Part shown: positions 9,638-21,396 of the stretch, one piece after another
How the letters are laid out: every line of letters begins with the position of its first letter
Numbering within the stretch: position 1 is the stretch's first letter
Assembly: GCA_024707265.1 (NCBI GenBank)
Contig: JANQAB010000010.1
Location: 434,001 to 498,000, forward strand
DNA: 64,000 nt
Origin: Sporocytophaga sp.
GTDB lineage: Bacteria; Bacteroidota; Bacteroidia; Cytophagales; Cytophagaceae
Reading direction: 5' to 3'
Made by a program: the position numbers and the translations under genes
Notes under the pieces: model-generated
Told to the model about the DNA's origin: nothing
Database searches by the model: none
The model's input: the letters and a program-made list of their open reading frames with translations, nothing else

Positions 9638-11318
9638 ATGAATCGCAGAAAATTTATAAATAACGGAATAAAGGCTTGCGCTGCTACAGTGTTTGTAGAA
9701 CAGATCATGAGAAGCCAAAGCCTATATGCACAAAGCTCTTTTCTGAATGCCATTTCAGGCTCCTGCAGTGACAATATACTGGTTGTAGTGCAACTTTTTG
9801 GTGGAAATGACGGGTTGAATACATTCATTCCACTTGACCAATACTCGACATTACAAGGAGTGAGATCTAATGTAATGATCACTGAAAATAATCTAAGGTT
9901 TGCAACTGCCGTCAATAACGGTATGGCTACCCTTGGAAGTCGTAAAACCACTACCAGCAAATATGCAGATCTGGCATTTCATCCTGCTATGGAAGGTTTA
10001 TATAACTTATTTGAAGAAGGAAAAATGTCGGTAGTAATGGGGTGTAGTTATGACAACCCTGACTTTTCACACTTCAGAGCAACTGATATATGGATGATGG
10101 GAGCAGACTCCAATGAGTTTCTTTCTTCAGGATGGATAGGAAGAGAACTGGAAAGTGTCTATGGAGGTTATGGATTTCCTGATCCATCAGAACTATTAAA
10201 ACATGGATATGAAGATCCCTTATGCATCAATATGGGATCAGTATCTCCTCTTGCACTGAATGACCTTACCGGTGTAGCTGCAGGAGTTTCAGTTACCTCC
10301 ATCACAAATGACTACCCACTATTAGGTGGATATGGTGATCTTGCCCCGCAAACCTGTGCTGGAGAAGAGCTAACCTATCTAAGAAAGGTTTCTGTAGATA
10401 CGGATAAATATAATGCGCGAATTGTAAGCGCAGCAAGTAAAAGCACCAGACAGTTCTTTTCCAAAATCATTATTGTACGGAAACGACCGCTTATCTACAG
10501 ATCTTAGAAATGTGGCAAGATTGATCAAAGGCGGACTACAAACACGCGTGTATACAGTTTATCAGGGAGGTTTTGATACGCATACAAGTCAGGTCGGAAG
10601 CAACACCTATGATGGTACACATACAAGTTTGCTGAATAGTGTATCCAGAGCCATATCAGGTTTCCAGCAGGATATAGAAAAAATGGGTGTAGCAGATAAA
10701 GTAATAGGGATAGTTTTTACTGAATTTGGAAGAACCGTAAGATCTAATGGTGGTAAAGGAACAGACCATGGACGCTCCACTCCTATCTGGTTGTTTGGTT
10801 CATCTTTAAAAGGTGGTCGTTATGGCACCAATCCGGTGTTGTTAAATCCCGACACCAACAAAATTGAAACACAGGTGCCTATTCAATTTGACTATAGAAG
10901 TGTATACTATTCCGTATTGAAAGACTGGTTTTGCCTTACAAACTCACAATTGGAATCTGTATTTGGTGGACCTACCAAGACAGCCAAATATGCAAGTCAA
11001 TATCATGATTTATTCCGCACAGGTACAGTAACCTCTAATGCTGATGTATCCAATACTGAGCGATTAGATAAGCTAAATGATATATTCCCTAACCCAATTG
11101 AGCAATCAGGTGTCATTTCGTTTAATACTACAGGCGGTTCAATAACTTTAGAGATAATAGATACCAAAGGTAATAAGGTCAGATCATTGATGGAGAAAGA
11201 AATAAACCAGGGTTATCATGAAATGTCTTTTGAAAAGCAGGATTTGAAACCAGGTATATATCTGGTAAGAATGCGCAAAGAAAACTATCAATCAACTAAA
11301 AAGTTGGTGATATATTAA
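9638..11318 (+). pseudogene. DUF1501 domain protein with T9SS tail, frameshifted
   Basis: The first frame starts with a Tat-like NRRKFINNGIKACAATVF signal and carries VVVQLFGGNDGLNTFIP, typical of DUF1501 proteins (sulfatase-like fold). It stops at 10507. The second frame carries DLRNVARLIKGGL, GGFDTHTSQ and VFTEFGRTVRSNGGKGTDHGR, all DUF1501 motifs. It then ends with a T9SS type A sorting domain (IFPNPIEQSG to LVIY). The frames join if one A is removed from the A4 run at 10463-10466, giving RQFFSKSLLYGNDRLS, for 559 residues. The two frames overlap by 35 bp. The short homopolymer makes a real mutation possible, but a sequence error is simpler. It is partner to the DUF1800 gene. Confidence 0.86.
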
Positions 11319-11339
11319 ATTGTGCGGTTAATTTTTTTT

Positions 11340-11379
11340 GCTGGTGCAAACTGTCGAGGATATTGCACCAGCTTTTTTT
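11340..11379 (+). terminator. Rho-independent terminator of the DUF1800/DUF1501 operon
   Basis: A 10-bp perfect stem GCTGGTGCAA with its complement, a 13-base loop and seven T. It starts 22 bp after the DUF1501 stop. Confidence 0.9.
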
Positions 11380-11616
11380 AAGCTGAAATCGAAACGCGAA
11401 AAGTCATTATCTAATAATAGAAAAAGACAAACCCAGTGCATAGATTTATGTAATAGAAAAAGCCAAATCTGATAGAATGTCCAAATGTATAAACAATTGA
11501 CAACTTCACTCCTAAATACTCATTATTGCCAAATTAGCATCTACACAAATCCTGTTTTTGCTTATTATCATTTAATTGGATATTTTAGTATGCTAAAATA
11601 TTATCAATAAAAATAA

Positions 11617-12277
11617 ATGAAAATTTTTCAAACTATATCCTGGACAATATTCGTAATGGCATTGCTTTTTAAATTATTCCATATTGCAGGATCATCTCTA
11701 TTATTAGTACTTAGTTGCTTTTTGATTTTTATTCATTGTACCATCTTTTTTATAAAAAATTACAAAACTGATTTACCTATTTCATTTTTAAACTTATCAC
11801 TATCATTATGGACTATTTATTTTTTGTTCAGAATTCAATATTGGCCCCTGGGAATCGATATTGCAGGATATAAAATAATGACGCTAATACCAATCCTATC
11901 TACCATAATCTGTCTGATTTTGCATACCACAAAAAGAAGTGCAAATAAAAATCCCTCAAATGGTTTTATTTATTTGTTTCACATTTTCACTTGTCTTATC
12001 CTACACCCCTTCCTATAAGATATATTATATAGTTAATCTGAATACCCTCTTAAATGAAGACACAAGAAAAACGAATTATTTTGCATGGGATAAATACAGC
12101 TGGTTTTTATACATATCAAATAAACCAGATGAAGCTAAAATAGCAAATCAAAAAGCTCAGCAAGCTTTAGATGAATATTTATTGAGTAATAATGATACAG
12201 AAGCTATACAATACTCCGAAAGAATTAGACAACATAAAGTATATATTAATAGTAAAAACTGGGTTGAATTTCCATAA
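11617..12277 (+). pseudogene. Unknown membrane protein, frameshifted
   Basis: The first frame has four hydrophobic segments within 110 residues (for example FVMALLFKLFHIAGSS and LSLSLWTIYFLFRIQYWP). The second frame carries another hydrophobic segment followed by a soluble tail with DKYSWFLYISNKPDEAKIAN. Joining the frames by removing one A from the A5 run at 11931-11935 gives 219 residues, with HTTKEVQIKIPQ at the join. The GTG start of the second frame at 11939 is therefore unlikely to be real. The arrangement (membrane block plus short helical tail) resembles uncharacterised Bacteroidota proteins; no function is known. It opens an AT-rich accessory patch. Confidence 0.6.
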
Positions 12278-12364
12278 ATACATTTTTTCAATATTAACAG
12301 CATAGCCAATTATCCTACATAGTATAGATTTAATTCCCCAAAACAGCATCCATTATTTTAAGTC

Positions 12365-12994
12365 ATGAAAGAGCTCTTAGATAATTATCTTACCCATATT
12401 GACAAATTAGGAGGTAATTGCCGGGATTTAATTTTTGAAAAACCTGCAACAATCTCAGACATTACAGATATTGAAAAAAGTTTGACTTTTCAAATACCTG
12501 ATGACTTTAAAAATGTCTTATTAACAGTTTCATCTCACTGCGAGTTTAAATGGTTTTTACCTGATGATTTTCCGCTACCTGAACAACTAAGGCAAATATT
12601 TTCCGGTGAGTTACATTGGGGGATTGACTTTATACTTCAATTTAATGAAAGTAAAGATGTATGGATAAAGAAAGTATTTCCAGACATTAATAATGAATAT
12701 GATAAGGTTTGGCATAAAAAATTTGTTTTCCAGGAAGTTGGTAACGGAGATTATATCTCCATCGACCTTGAACCTGATAACTATGGCAAGATTGTATATC
12801 TAAGTCACGACGATGGAGAAGGACATGGATATATAATGGCAAACTCATTTCCTGAGTTATTAAGCAATTGGACAAAATTAGGTTGTGTTGGAGGAGAAGA
12901 TTGGCAATGGCTACCATTCTATAAAGACCAAACTACAGGTATAGATCCCAATTGCGAAAATGCTAAACTTTGGCGCAATGCTATTGGCCTTTAA
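12365..12994 (+). CDS. SMI1/KNR4 family protein
   Basis: This 209-residue soluble protein carries features of the SMI1/KNR4 (SUKH) superfamily. These are an early helix then LTFQIPDDFKNVLLTVSSHC (residues 36-57), GDYISIDLEP and IVYLSHDDGEGHG, followed by a C-terminal helix (FPELLSNWTKLGCVGG) and WLPFY. In bacteria many SUKH proteins are immunity proteins against contact-dependent or polymorphic toxins. No toxin gene is next to it here, so the role remains open. Its neighbours are two unknown membrane proteins on the same strand. Confidence 0.72.
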   Translation: MKELLDNYLTHIDKLGGNCRDLIFEKPATISDITDIEKSLTFQIPDDFKNVLLTVSSHCEFKWFLPDDFPLPEQLRQIFSGELHWGIDFILQFNESKDVWIKKVFPDINNEYDKVWHKKFVFQEVGNGDYISIDLEPDNYGKIVYLSHDDGEGHGYIMANSFPELLSNWTKLGCVGGEDWQWLPFYKDQTTGIDPNCENAKLWRNAIGL

Positions 12995-13048
12995 TGAGTT
13001 CTTGAAAACAAGAGCTTAAATTTTAATAAATTATAATACCCCAATAAT

Positions 13049-13423
13049 ATGGAACAAGATACCATCAGCAGCATTAGAAAAGTAAACAGAATCCTCTGTT
13101 ATGTACCTGTTGTTTCTATGACCTGCTGGGCGTTAGAAGCATTTATTGGTTTAATTATTTTCGGTAGACTTCCAATATATGGAAAAGATCCGGACCCATA
13201 TAGCTTATCAATTAGTTGGTTGAATTTTATTGCACTTGTTCCATTATGTATAAGTTTTTTTACTATTCCTATCTCAGTGTTTTTATCACTTGATTTCATG
13301 TTTAATAAACAAAAGCTATATCGAAATGATAAGATTGCTATGACAACTTCATTTCTCTGCATTTTGGCATTTTTCATAGCAAAATACTTTTTGACAAAAA
13401 CCTTTGAATGGGTATTAGACTAA
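13049..13423 (+). CDS. Small membrane protein of unknown function
   Basis: A 124-residue protein with three predicted transmembrane helices: VPVVSMTCWALEAFIGLIIF, NFIALVPLCISFFTIPISVF and TSFLCILAFFIAKYFL. A short charged loop NKQKLYRND lies between the last two. No family is recognised. It follows the SMI1/KNR4 gene by 54 bp on the same strand and could be co-transcribed with it. AT-rich composition and lack of relatives suggest accessory content. Confidence 0.55.
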   Translation: MEQDTISSIRKVNRILCYVPVVSMTCWALEAFIGLIIFGRLPIYGKDPDPYSLSISWLNFIALVPLCISFFTIPISVFLSLDFMFNKQKLYRNDKIAMTTSFLCILAFFIAKYFLTKTFEWVLD

Positions 13424-13570
13424 GAATCAAAAAACTAAAAAGATAAGTAAGTCTAATTAAACTAATATTTACTTTTCCCTAATCTTAATCAAGAGTAAAT
13501 TCTTCATCTGTAACTTCCTACTTTAGTTCTTTATTGATGTGCATTTGTAATACACATAAAATAAAAGTAA

Positions 13571-13609
13571 TTAAAAAAAGTCCGCACTTTAAGTACGGAC
13601 TTTTTTTAA
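13571..13609. terminator. Bidirectional terminator
   Basis: A long stem (TTAAAAAAAGTCCG with its complement, then one mismatch and ACTT pairs) flanked by A7 on one side and T7 on the other, so it works in both directions. It lies 24 bp beyond the end of the minus-strand SprB-repeat gene and 148 bp after the plus-strand membrane protein. Confidence 0.85.
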
Positions 13610-13632
13610 TTAACAATTAAATCTTTACAGTA

Positions 13633-16600
13633 TTACTTAGCAGAAAGTGATGGAGTAATAAGAACGAACTCAACTCTTCTGTTATTAGACTTACCTTCTT
13701 TAGTAGTATTGGTATCTATAGGCTTAGATTGTCCAAACCCTCTAGACTCAAGTCTTTGACTGTCTATACCCATTTTTATCAATGCTTCTTTGATAGCTTT
13801 TGATCTGTCATCAGATAGAATTTTATTCTTCGTCGGGTCACCATCACTATCAGTATGACCTTCAATACTGAACATTAACTCAGGGTGTTCTTTCATAACA
13901 GTCGCAATCTTCATAATCTCAGGAAATGACTCCATTTTAATAGTTGCCTTTCCTACATCAAAAAGAATATTTCTGGTTACGAACTTACCTTGACTCATAA
14001 TCTGATCATAAAGGGTCATACCTTCTTTAGGTGTACTTACAGAGCAACCGTTAACGTCTGTTACAGTCACAGAGTATTGTCCCATTTTTAATCCGATTAT
14101 ATCTTCAGTTGTCTTTCCGTTGCTCCACTGATAAGAATAAGGACCTACCCCACCGGCAACAGAAATAAAGATCGCACCGCTGCTATCCCCGCAACATTTA
14201 ACTGTCCATAGAGAGTCAATTTTAAGCGAAAGAGGATTTGGCTGTATGATATCTACAGAAACGGAATTAAGACAGCCATTAGCATCACTAATCAAAGCAG
14301 AATAGCTTTCTGCCGGAAGATCAAAAAGATCTTTAGCATTGGTTGCATTACTCCACTGATATTTGTACGGAGGAACTCCACCTTCTACATCAAGTTCAAT
14401 TGATCCTTTTTTCTCTCCATGACAAAGAATGTCAGTAACTTTGGCAATTTTTGCACTAAACAAGGTAGGTTCAGTAATTGTAGCTGTAATATTACTAACA
14501 CAACCATTACCTTCTGTGATTGTTAAAGAATACTCTCCTGCAGAAACCCTTATAAGATCCTGAGTAGCGGCTCCATTACTCCATTGATAGCTATAAGGTG
14601 GTACACCTCCACTAACACTGACATGGATTTCACCGGAAGTATCCGAAAAACATTTCAGATTCATAATGGCATCCAATGACTTTACAAGCATTGCAGGCTG
14701 CTCGATTGTTGTTTTAAGGGTTTTGCTACATCCTAAAGCATCAGTAATGGTCACAGAATAATCACCACTAGGAACATTCTGGATGTTCTGAGAGGTCTCA
14801 CCATTGCTCCATTTGAATTTATAAGGAGCAACACCACCTTTTACGGATATGATGACTTCACCCTCACTTAACCCATTACATTTCATGTGTTGAACACTTT
14901 CTATAGCAGTTATCAGTTCCGATGGTTCAGATATTTCAGCAGTCAGAGTCTCCATACATCCATTGTGATCTTTGATCTTAACTGTATAACTTCCTGAATT
15001 TAAACCTGAAACATTCTTCACTATAGCTCCATTGCTCCAGTTGTAAACATAAGGCTGTGTACCACCGGTTACTGAAATATTGATAGCTCCCTGACGGCTT
15101 CCCTGACATGAAATATTAGTTACCGAATCCAATTTCACAGAAAGTAAAGATGGTTGATTAACTTTTACATTTATGTTATTATTGATACAACCATTCTTAT
15201 CAGTAACAGTCAGATTGTAATCACCAGCCTCAACTCCTGCAATATCCTGAGTTGTAGCACCATTGTTCCAGTTGTAAGAATAAGGTTCAACACCACCTGA
15301 AACTGTAACATTAATTTCACCAGAGCTTTCACCAAAACACTTGATGTCTTTTAAATTATCCAATGTAACAGAAAGTAATTTAGGTTCCTCAATAGTAGAT
15401 TCTGCTTTAGCTGTGCATCCTTTAGCATCAGAAATGGCTACATTATATTTACCAGATTTTAAGTTCTGCAGATTTTGAAGTGAATCACCACTATTCCAGT
15501 TAAACTTATATGGCGCAGTTCCTCCTGATACTGAAAGGTTAATTGAACCTGATTTTTCTCCGGCACACAAGTTACTCTTTACTGAAGTAATACTAGCTGT
15601 TAGCTTTTCCGGTTCAGTGATTGATTCAGCAACAGTTTCTGTACATCCGTTAGCATCAATAATTTTCACTGAATAGTTGCCTTTGCTCAAACCAGATATA
15701 TCCTGAACTTTAGCTCCATTACTCCAGCTATAACTGTAAGGGGCAACACCACCATCAACAGAAAGGTCAAGAGCTCCCTTGTTATCACCAAAACAAGATA
15801 GGTTTTTAACATCCACAATTTTTGCAGTGAGTACAGATGGTTGTTTTATAGTAACTTTCTCTGAACTTAAACATCCATTCTTATCAGTAACACTAATTGA
15901 ATAGGTTCCTGCGGCAATACCGCTCAAATCCTGAGTTCTGGCACCATTATCCCAAACAAAGCTATAAGGAGGTACACCACCTGTAATTGTTGTGGTAACA
16001 GATCCGGAGTTATTCTCAAAACAAGAAAGATTTTTCACTTCAGCGACTTTTAATTTTAATGAAGATGGCTGAGTTATATTTGCTTTTAAACTTTGTGAAC
16101 TTCCGTTTGCATCTTTAATTAACACAGAATAAGTTCCAACTGGAATATTAGTAAGATCTTCAGAAGAAGATCCGTTACTCCATACAAATGAATAAGGAGG
16201 ATTTCCACCGGTTACAGCAATATTGATAGCACCGGAAACTTCTCCTGCGCAACGAATATTGGTTACGGATTCTATGGTAGCAACTAAAGAAGAAGGCTCT
16301 TCAATAACAGCGCTTACCGATTTTAAGCATCCGTTGGCATCAGTAATAAGACATGTATAATTTCCAGCAGGAGCCGCAGTCAGGTTCTGGGCAAAGGTTC
16401 CATTACTCCAGCTATATTTATAAGGAGCAACTCCACCGGAAACTGAAACTGAAATCGCACCGGTGTTTTCTCCATAACGGATAATATTTTTTACAGATTC
16501 AACTTTTGCAACTAAGGTTGAAGGTTGATTGACAGTCGCTGAAATGGTTTTACCCAAACAACCATTTGCATCAGAAAGAGTGACGGAATATGTACCTGCA

Positions 16601-19600
16601 CCAACCTCAGTTAAGTCTTGTGTAGTCGCTCCGTTACTCCATTTATAAACATAAGGTCCCGTTCCGCCTACAACAGTAATATTTACAATTCCGCTTTTAT
16701 CACCATTACATTGCACATGTTTTACAGACTCAAGTGATTGAGTTAAAGCTGCAGGACTTGAAACCTTAGCAGATAAAGTTTCCACACAACCTTTAGCATC
16801 TGTAATTGTTACTGTATAATTCCCCGCTGATAATCCATTAAGATCTTCAGTTGTTGCTCCGTTGCTCCATTTAAAATTATATGGAAGAGATCCTCCTTTA
16901 ACAGATATATTAATAGAACCCGTAGTATCTCCATAACATGGTATATTTTTAACCGCATCTACAGACGCAGTTAACATAGCAGGCTGATTAATTTCCTGAG
17001 TTAAAGTAGTAATACAGCCTTTCGCATCAGAAACCCTTACTGTATAATTTCCAGCGGGAACATCCATAATATCTTCAGTAGTAGCACCGTTACTCCAGGT
17101 GTAAGAATACGGCCCTACTCCACCTTTAACAGAAACACTGATAGCTCCTTTTTTCTCACCGTAGCAATTGATGTGCTTAACAGCATCAAGAGATACAATC
17201 AGTGCTGGAGGTGCTGTGATGTTCGCAGTTAAATTTTTCTGGCAACCATTAGCATCTGAAACTTTTACAGAATAATTACCTGCAGCAATATTGGTTAAAT
17301 CTTCTGTTTTAGCGCTGTTACTCCAGACGTAAGAGTAAGGACTAGTCCCCCCCCCTTAACAGAGATATTAATAATACCGGTATTTTCACCATTACACTCA
17401 ACATTTGTAATAGATTCAATGGAAGTGACCAGAACCGTTGGCTGAGAGATTGTTGCTGAAATATTTTCAGTACATCCATTCGCATCAGAAACTTTTAAGG
17501 AATATGACCCAGCTTTTAATCTGGTAATATCTTCAGAAGCGGATCCGTTTGACCATTTATAAGAATATGGAGTTACCCCACCTTTAGCAGATACCTGAAT
17601 AGCACCTGTACTATCACCATGACATTTAACTTCTGTCACGCCATCAAGATTAGCCTGAAATAAGACTGGCTCTGATATCTTAGAGCTTGCTATTTTTTTA
17701 CATCCAACAGCATCAGTAACGGTTACTGAATATAAACCGGCTGGCACATCCAATATATTTTGTGTCACCGCACCATTATTCCAGATATATGTATATGGAG
17801 TAACACCACCTTTGACAGAAATATTTACAGCTCCTTTGCTTTCTCCAAAACATTTGATGTCTTTAGATGATTCTACAGAAACTTCCATCAAAGAATTCTG
17901 ATTGATCTTAGCAGATAAAGTATCCTTACATCCATTAGCATCTGCGATACTTACTGAATAGGAACCAGCCTTAACACCGATTAAATCCTGAGTTGTAGCT
18001 CCATTATTCCACTTATAAGAATATGGAAGCACCCCACCAGAAACGGAGATATTAACAGCACCTTTACTGTCTCCGTTACAATTAATATTAGTAACAGATT
18101 CTAAAGTAGATACTACTTTAGTCGGTTGAGTAATTGTAGCACTTAAAGAATTAGTACATCCATTGGCATCTGAAACATTTACGGTATAACTTCCGGCTAT
18201 TGCATTACTAAGATCTTTTGAAGTTGCTCCATTACTCCACTTATAAGTATATGGAAGAATACCACCTGCTACTGTAATGTTTATTGCTCCATTATTACCT
18301 CCATAACAGCTTACATCCTTCAGAGATTGTTTATCAACAGTAAGAAGTGTTGGTTGAGTAACATTCGCTTTTACTGTCTTAAAACACCCTTTAGAATCTG
18401 TTACTTTAAGTGAATAATCTCCTGAACCAATGTTAACAAGGTCTTTAGTTGTAGCTCCATTACTCCAAGCATAGGTGTATGGTGCAATACCACCGCTAAC
18501 TGCTATATTTATGGCTCCGGATTTATTTCCGTGACACAGAATATTTTTAACTTCAGTAACTTGTAATGAAATTGCCGGCGATTCTGTAATGGTTGTACTC
18601 ACAGATGTTAAACAACCATTCGCATCTTTAATTTCAGCTGAATAATTTCCAGCGGGAATATTCACGAGATCTTCCGTAATTGTTCCATTACTCCACTTAA
18701 ATGTATATGGTTTAACACCTCCACCAACTAAAATATTTACAGCTCCTTTGTAATCACCATTACACAAAATATTTTCTACAGCTTCTACTTTAGATGTAAA
18801 TGGTTCTGGTTGATTAATAACAAAATTCAAACTTTTTGTTATGCCGTTAGCATCCATTACCTCAACAGAATAATTACCTGCCACAACTCCTGAAAGGTTC
18901 TGCGTTGTAGCACCATTATTCCATTTAAACTTATATGGAGCCACCCCACCGGTTACCACAATCTGAATTTCACCTTCTTTATTTCCATTACACTTTACGT
19001 CTTTCAGATTGTCAAGCTTTAAAGAAAGTAATTGAGGCTGAGTGACATTTACTATAACAGTTTTGCTACACCCAGTACCATCAGATACTATTACTGAATA
19101 ACTTCCGGCCTGAAGACCTGAAACATCCTTAGTAGTAGCTCCATTAGTCCATTTATAAGAATAAGGTGGAACGCCACCATCTACTTTAATATTTATCGAA
19201 CCATCTTTTCCACCGAAAAAGGAAACATTTTTAAGTTCACCTAATGCAGCACTCAATAAAGGAGGCTGATTAATTGTTGCTGATATTGCAGTTTTACATC
19301 CATTGAAATCTGTTACATCTAATGAATAGGTACCAGCTGTGATACCAGTTATATCTTGTGTTGTTGCTCCATTACTCCATTTATATTTAAATGGCCCCAC
19401 TCCTCCATGAACTGAAACATTTATTGCACCACCTTTATCGCCATAACACTTAATATGCTTTAACTCATCAATTTTTAAAGTCAGCTTTTCTGGCTCTTTT
19501 ACATTGGTTGTAGATGCTTCCTGACAGTTATTTGCATCAGTAACAACTACATAATATTTACCGGCTGGTACATTGGAAAGATCTTCTTTAGTAGATCCAT

Positions 19601-20291
19601 TGTTCCACAAATAGCGATATGGAGGAACTCCACCTGAAACTGATATATCAACTTTACCAGTACTATCCCCATTACATTTTATATTTGAAACATCATCGAT
19701 TGACCTTACAATTAAAGGCTTTTGCTCAACATTAACTGACAGAATTTCCTGGCAATTATTTGCATCTGATACTAATACAGAATAGGTACCTGCAGGTACA
19801 TCATGAATATCCTGCGTTGTAGCACCGTTACTCCAGCTGTATTTGTATGGTTCTACTCCCCCCTTCACAGATATCTCCACCAATCCCTTCTTAAATCCAA
19901 AACACAATATGTGAGCGACAGAATCTGTTTCTACGCTCAATTTAGGTGGTTCGGAAACCTCTACAATAATTGAATCCTTACACTTATAAGAATCTGAAAC
20001 ATATAACTTGTATGTACCAGCTTTAAGACCAGTTATATCCTGTGTTGTTGCCCCGTTACTCCATTTGTAGGAATAAGGAGGAATACCACCGGTTACGTTT
20101 ATATCAATGGCACCTTTATTGTCGCCATTACATAAATTGTTCTTTAAATAGACTAGTTTAACATTAGTGAGGGTGGACTGAGTAATTCTCACTCCTGAAC
20201 TATTTTCTTCCGTCTGCCCATATCCATGAGAAAACATGAATAAAAGCAAGAGAGAAAATAATATATGCTTCATCATTCGTTTTAAATGCAT
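13633..20291 (-). CDS. Giant SprB-repeat protein with C-terminal OmpA domain, interrupted at a G9 tract
   Basis: About 2,218 residues if the frame is restored. An N-terminal signal peptide (ILFSLLLLFMFSHGYGQ) is followed by 27 SprB-type repeats of about 75 residues. Each has the pattern CxGDxxGAINISVxGGxxPYxYxWSNGATTQDL, then AGxYSVxVTDANGC. Some repeats have lost one cysteine (for example FFGGKDG, IIRYGEN, DANGSS). The last 125 residues are an OmpA-like peptidoglycan-binding domain (NILFDVGKATI, SIEGHTDSDGD, NRRVEFVL). SprB repeats are known from the gliding adhesin SprB. Here there is no T9SS tail, so anchoring by OmpA to peptidoglycan is inferred. The frame is broken within repeat 13 by the G9 tract at 17347-17355; downstream the correct frame is open back to it. 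A terminator follows at 13571. Confidence 0.9.
17347..17355. repeat. G9 homopolymer inside the SprB-repeat gene
   Basis: Nine C on the plus strand (nine G in the coding strand), where other repeats encode Gly-Gly with mixed codons. Seven G would give VKGGTSPYSYVW, the consensus spacing; ten G would also be in frame with one additional Gly. It is the only such G/C run noticed in this AT-rich window, and it is the point where the frame breaks. Confidence 0.85.
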
Positions 20292-20685
20292 ATAATTAGG
20301 TTAATGATTAATAATGCTGTTGAAAAATTTTAATACCAATAAACCACTTTACTTACCTAATTATAAACATTCAATGTATTGGCTACCTTTCCCTATATAA
20401 AAGAAAATGAATCACAAGAATTTTTTTAGGAGTACTGATTTAAAGTTTGATACATTGATTTATAGGATAGAAACAATATTTGCATCTACTGGCTGATTAT
20501 GATTGAACTAAAAAGTTGTTTATTCCAACATCTAAATTCATCATATACAAAATCAAGCACTATTTATTGGAGTAATTTTATGTATATCTGTACGCATATG
20601 TATGTTTGTAAATTTTCTTCGATACAACTATGTTTATTAATTAATACTAATCACCAAATTTTAATATTGAACAGAAACACCGTGT
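20292..20685. other. Intergenic region between OmpA and SprB-repeat genes
   Basis: 394 AT-rich bases between two minus-strand genes, probably holding the promoter of the SprB-repeat gene. An open frame on the plus strand overlaps the OmpA gene and has no protein-like composition. No hairpin terminator or clear promoter motif was found. Confidence 0.4.
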
Positions 20686-21396
20686 TTACTCAAACATCAC
20701 TTTTACTTCTGTACGTCTGTTCTTTGTTCTTCCCTCCTGAGTTTCATTGGATGCTACTGGGAAATTCTCTCCATATCCTTTAGCATAAACACGAGCAGGA
20801 TCTACACCTTTAGTTAATAAATAATCTCTTATAGCATTTGCCCTTCTTTGAGACAGTCTTAAATTATCTACATCTTCTCCTACATTATCAGTATACCCGG
20901 CAATTTCAGCAACAAACATTGGATTAGTAACAAATGTATTCGCCAATGAATCCAAGGTAGATTGAGACTCACTTTTAATATCCCATTTATTCGGATCAAA
21001 ATAAATATTTTCAAGTTTATAGGTCCTTCTGAAATCCATTGTAAAGGTCATCATATAATTCTGAACAATCTCCAGAGGACCTATAACACTGGGTACCTGA
21101 GACGTAAAGTCATATTCAAAACCCATTTTTGTCACCTTAACATTATATTTCTTTCCCTTTGGCACAATGAGAGTAAACTTTCCATCCTCATCTGTCACTC
21201 CTTTTTTGCTATAAGTTTTATCTTCACTTTTAATTGTATAGATTATATTTTTTTCAGGTATTTTATTTTTATCAGTAACTATACCCACTAAAACAGCTTC
21301 TGTCTCTTTTGCATTAAGATTATTCACCAGGTTCTGTGATTTCAGACCAGATGCTGTAATACATAATGCTAAAATGATATAAAATGCGCTTTTCAT
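20686..21396 (-). CDS. OmpA family protein with carboxypeptidase-like regulatory domain
   Basis: This 236-residue protein has a signal peptide (FYIILALCITASGLKSQ), then a beta-sandwich resembling the carboxypeptidase regulatory fold. That domain shows AVLVGIVTDKNKIPEKN, then DEDGKFTLIVPKG. A C-terminal OmpA domain of about 105 residues follows (LENIYFDPNKWDI, AEIAGYTDNVGED, LSQRRANAIRDYL, NRRTEVKVMF). It should be periplasmic, bound to peptidoglycan through the OmpA domain. It is transcribed toward the SprB-repeat/OmpA giant but 394 bp apart, so co-transcription is uncertain. Both proteins share the OmpA anchor and may act at the same envelope layer (inference). Confidence 0.85.
   Translation of the reverse strand: MKSAFYIILALCITASGLKSQNLVNNLNAKETEAVLVGIVTDKNKIPEKNIIYTIKSEDKTYSKKGVTDEDGKFTLIVPKGKKYNVKVTKMGFEYDFTSQVPSVIGPLEIVQNYMMTFTMDFRRTYKLENIYFDPNKWDIKSESQSTLDSLANTFVTNPMFVAEIAGYTDNVGEDVDNLRLSQRRANAIRDYLLTKGVDPARVYAKGYGENFPVASNETQEGRTKNRRTEVKVMFE

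Noticed and set aside
13633..20291. Tandem repeats as a CRISPR or DNA satellite
   Set aside because: The period of about 225 bp is protein repetition: units differ at DNA level and translate into the SprB pattern.
20499..20783. Plus-strand open frame across the OmpA end
   Set aside because: Cysteine- and leucine-rich shadow of the AT-rich spacer and the OmpA gene; no family or start signal.
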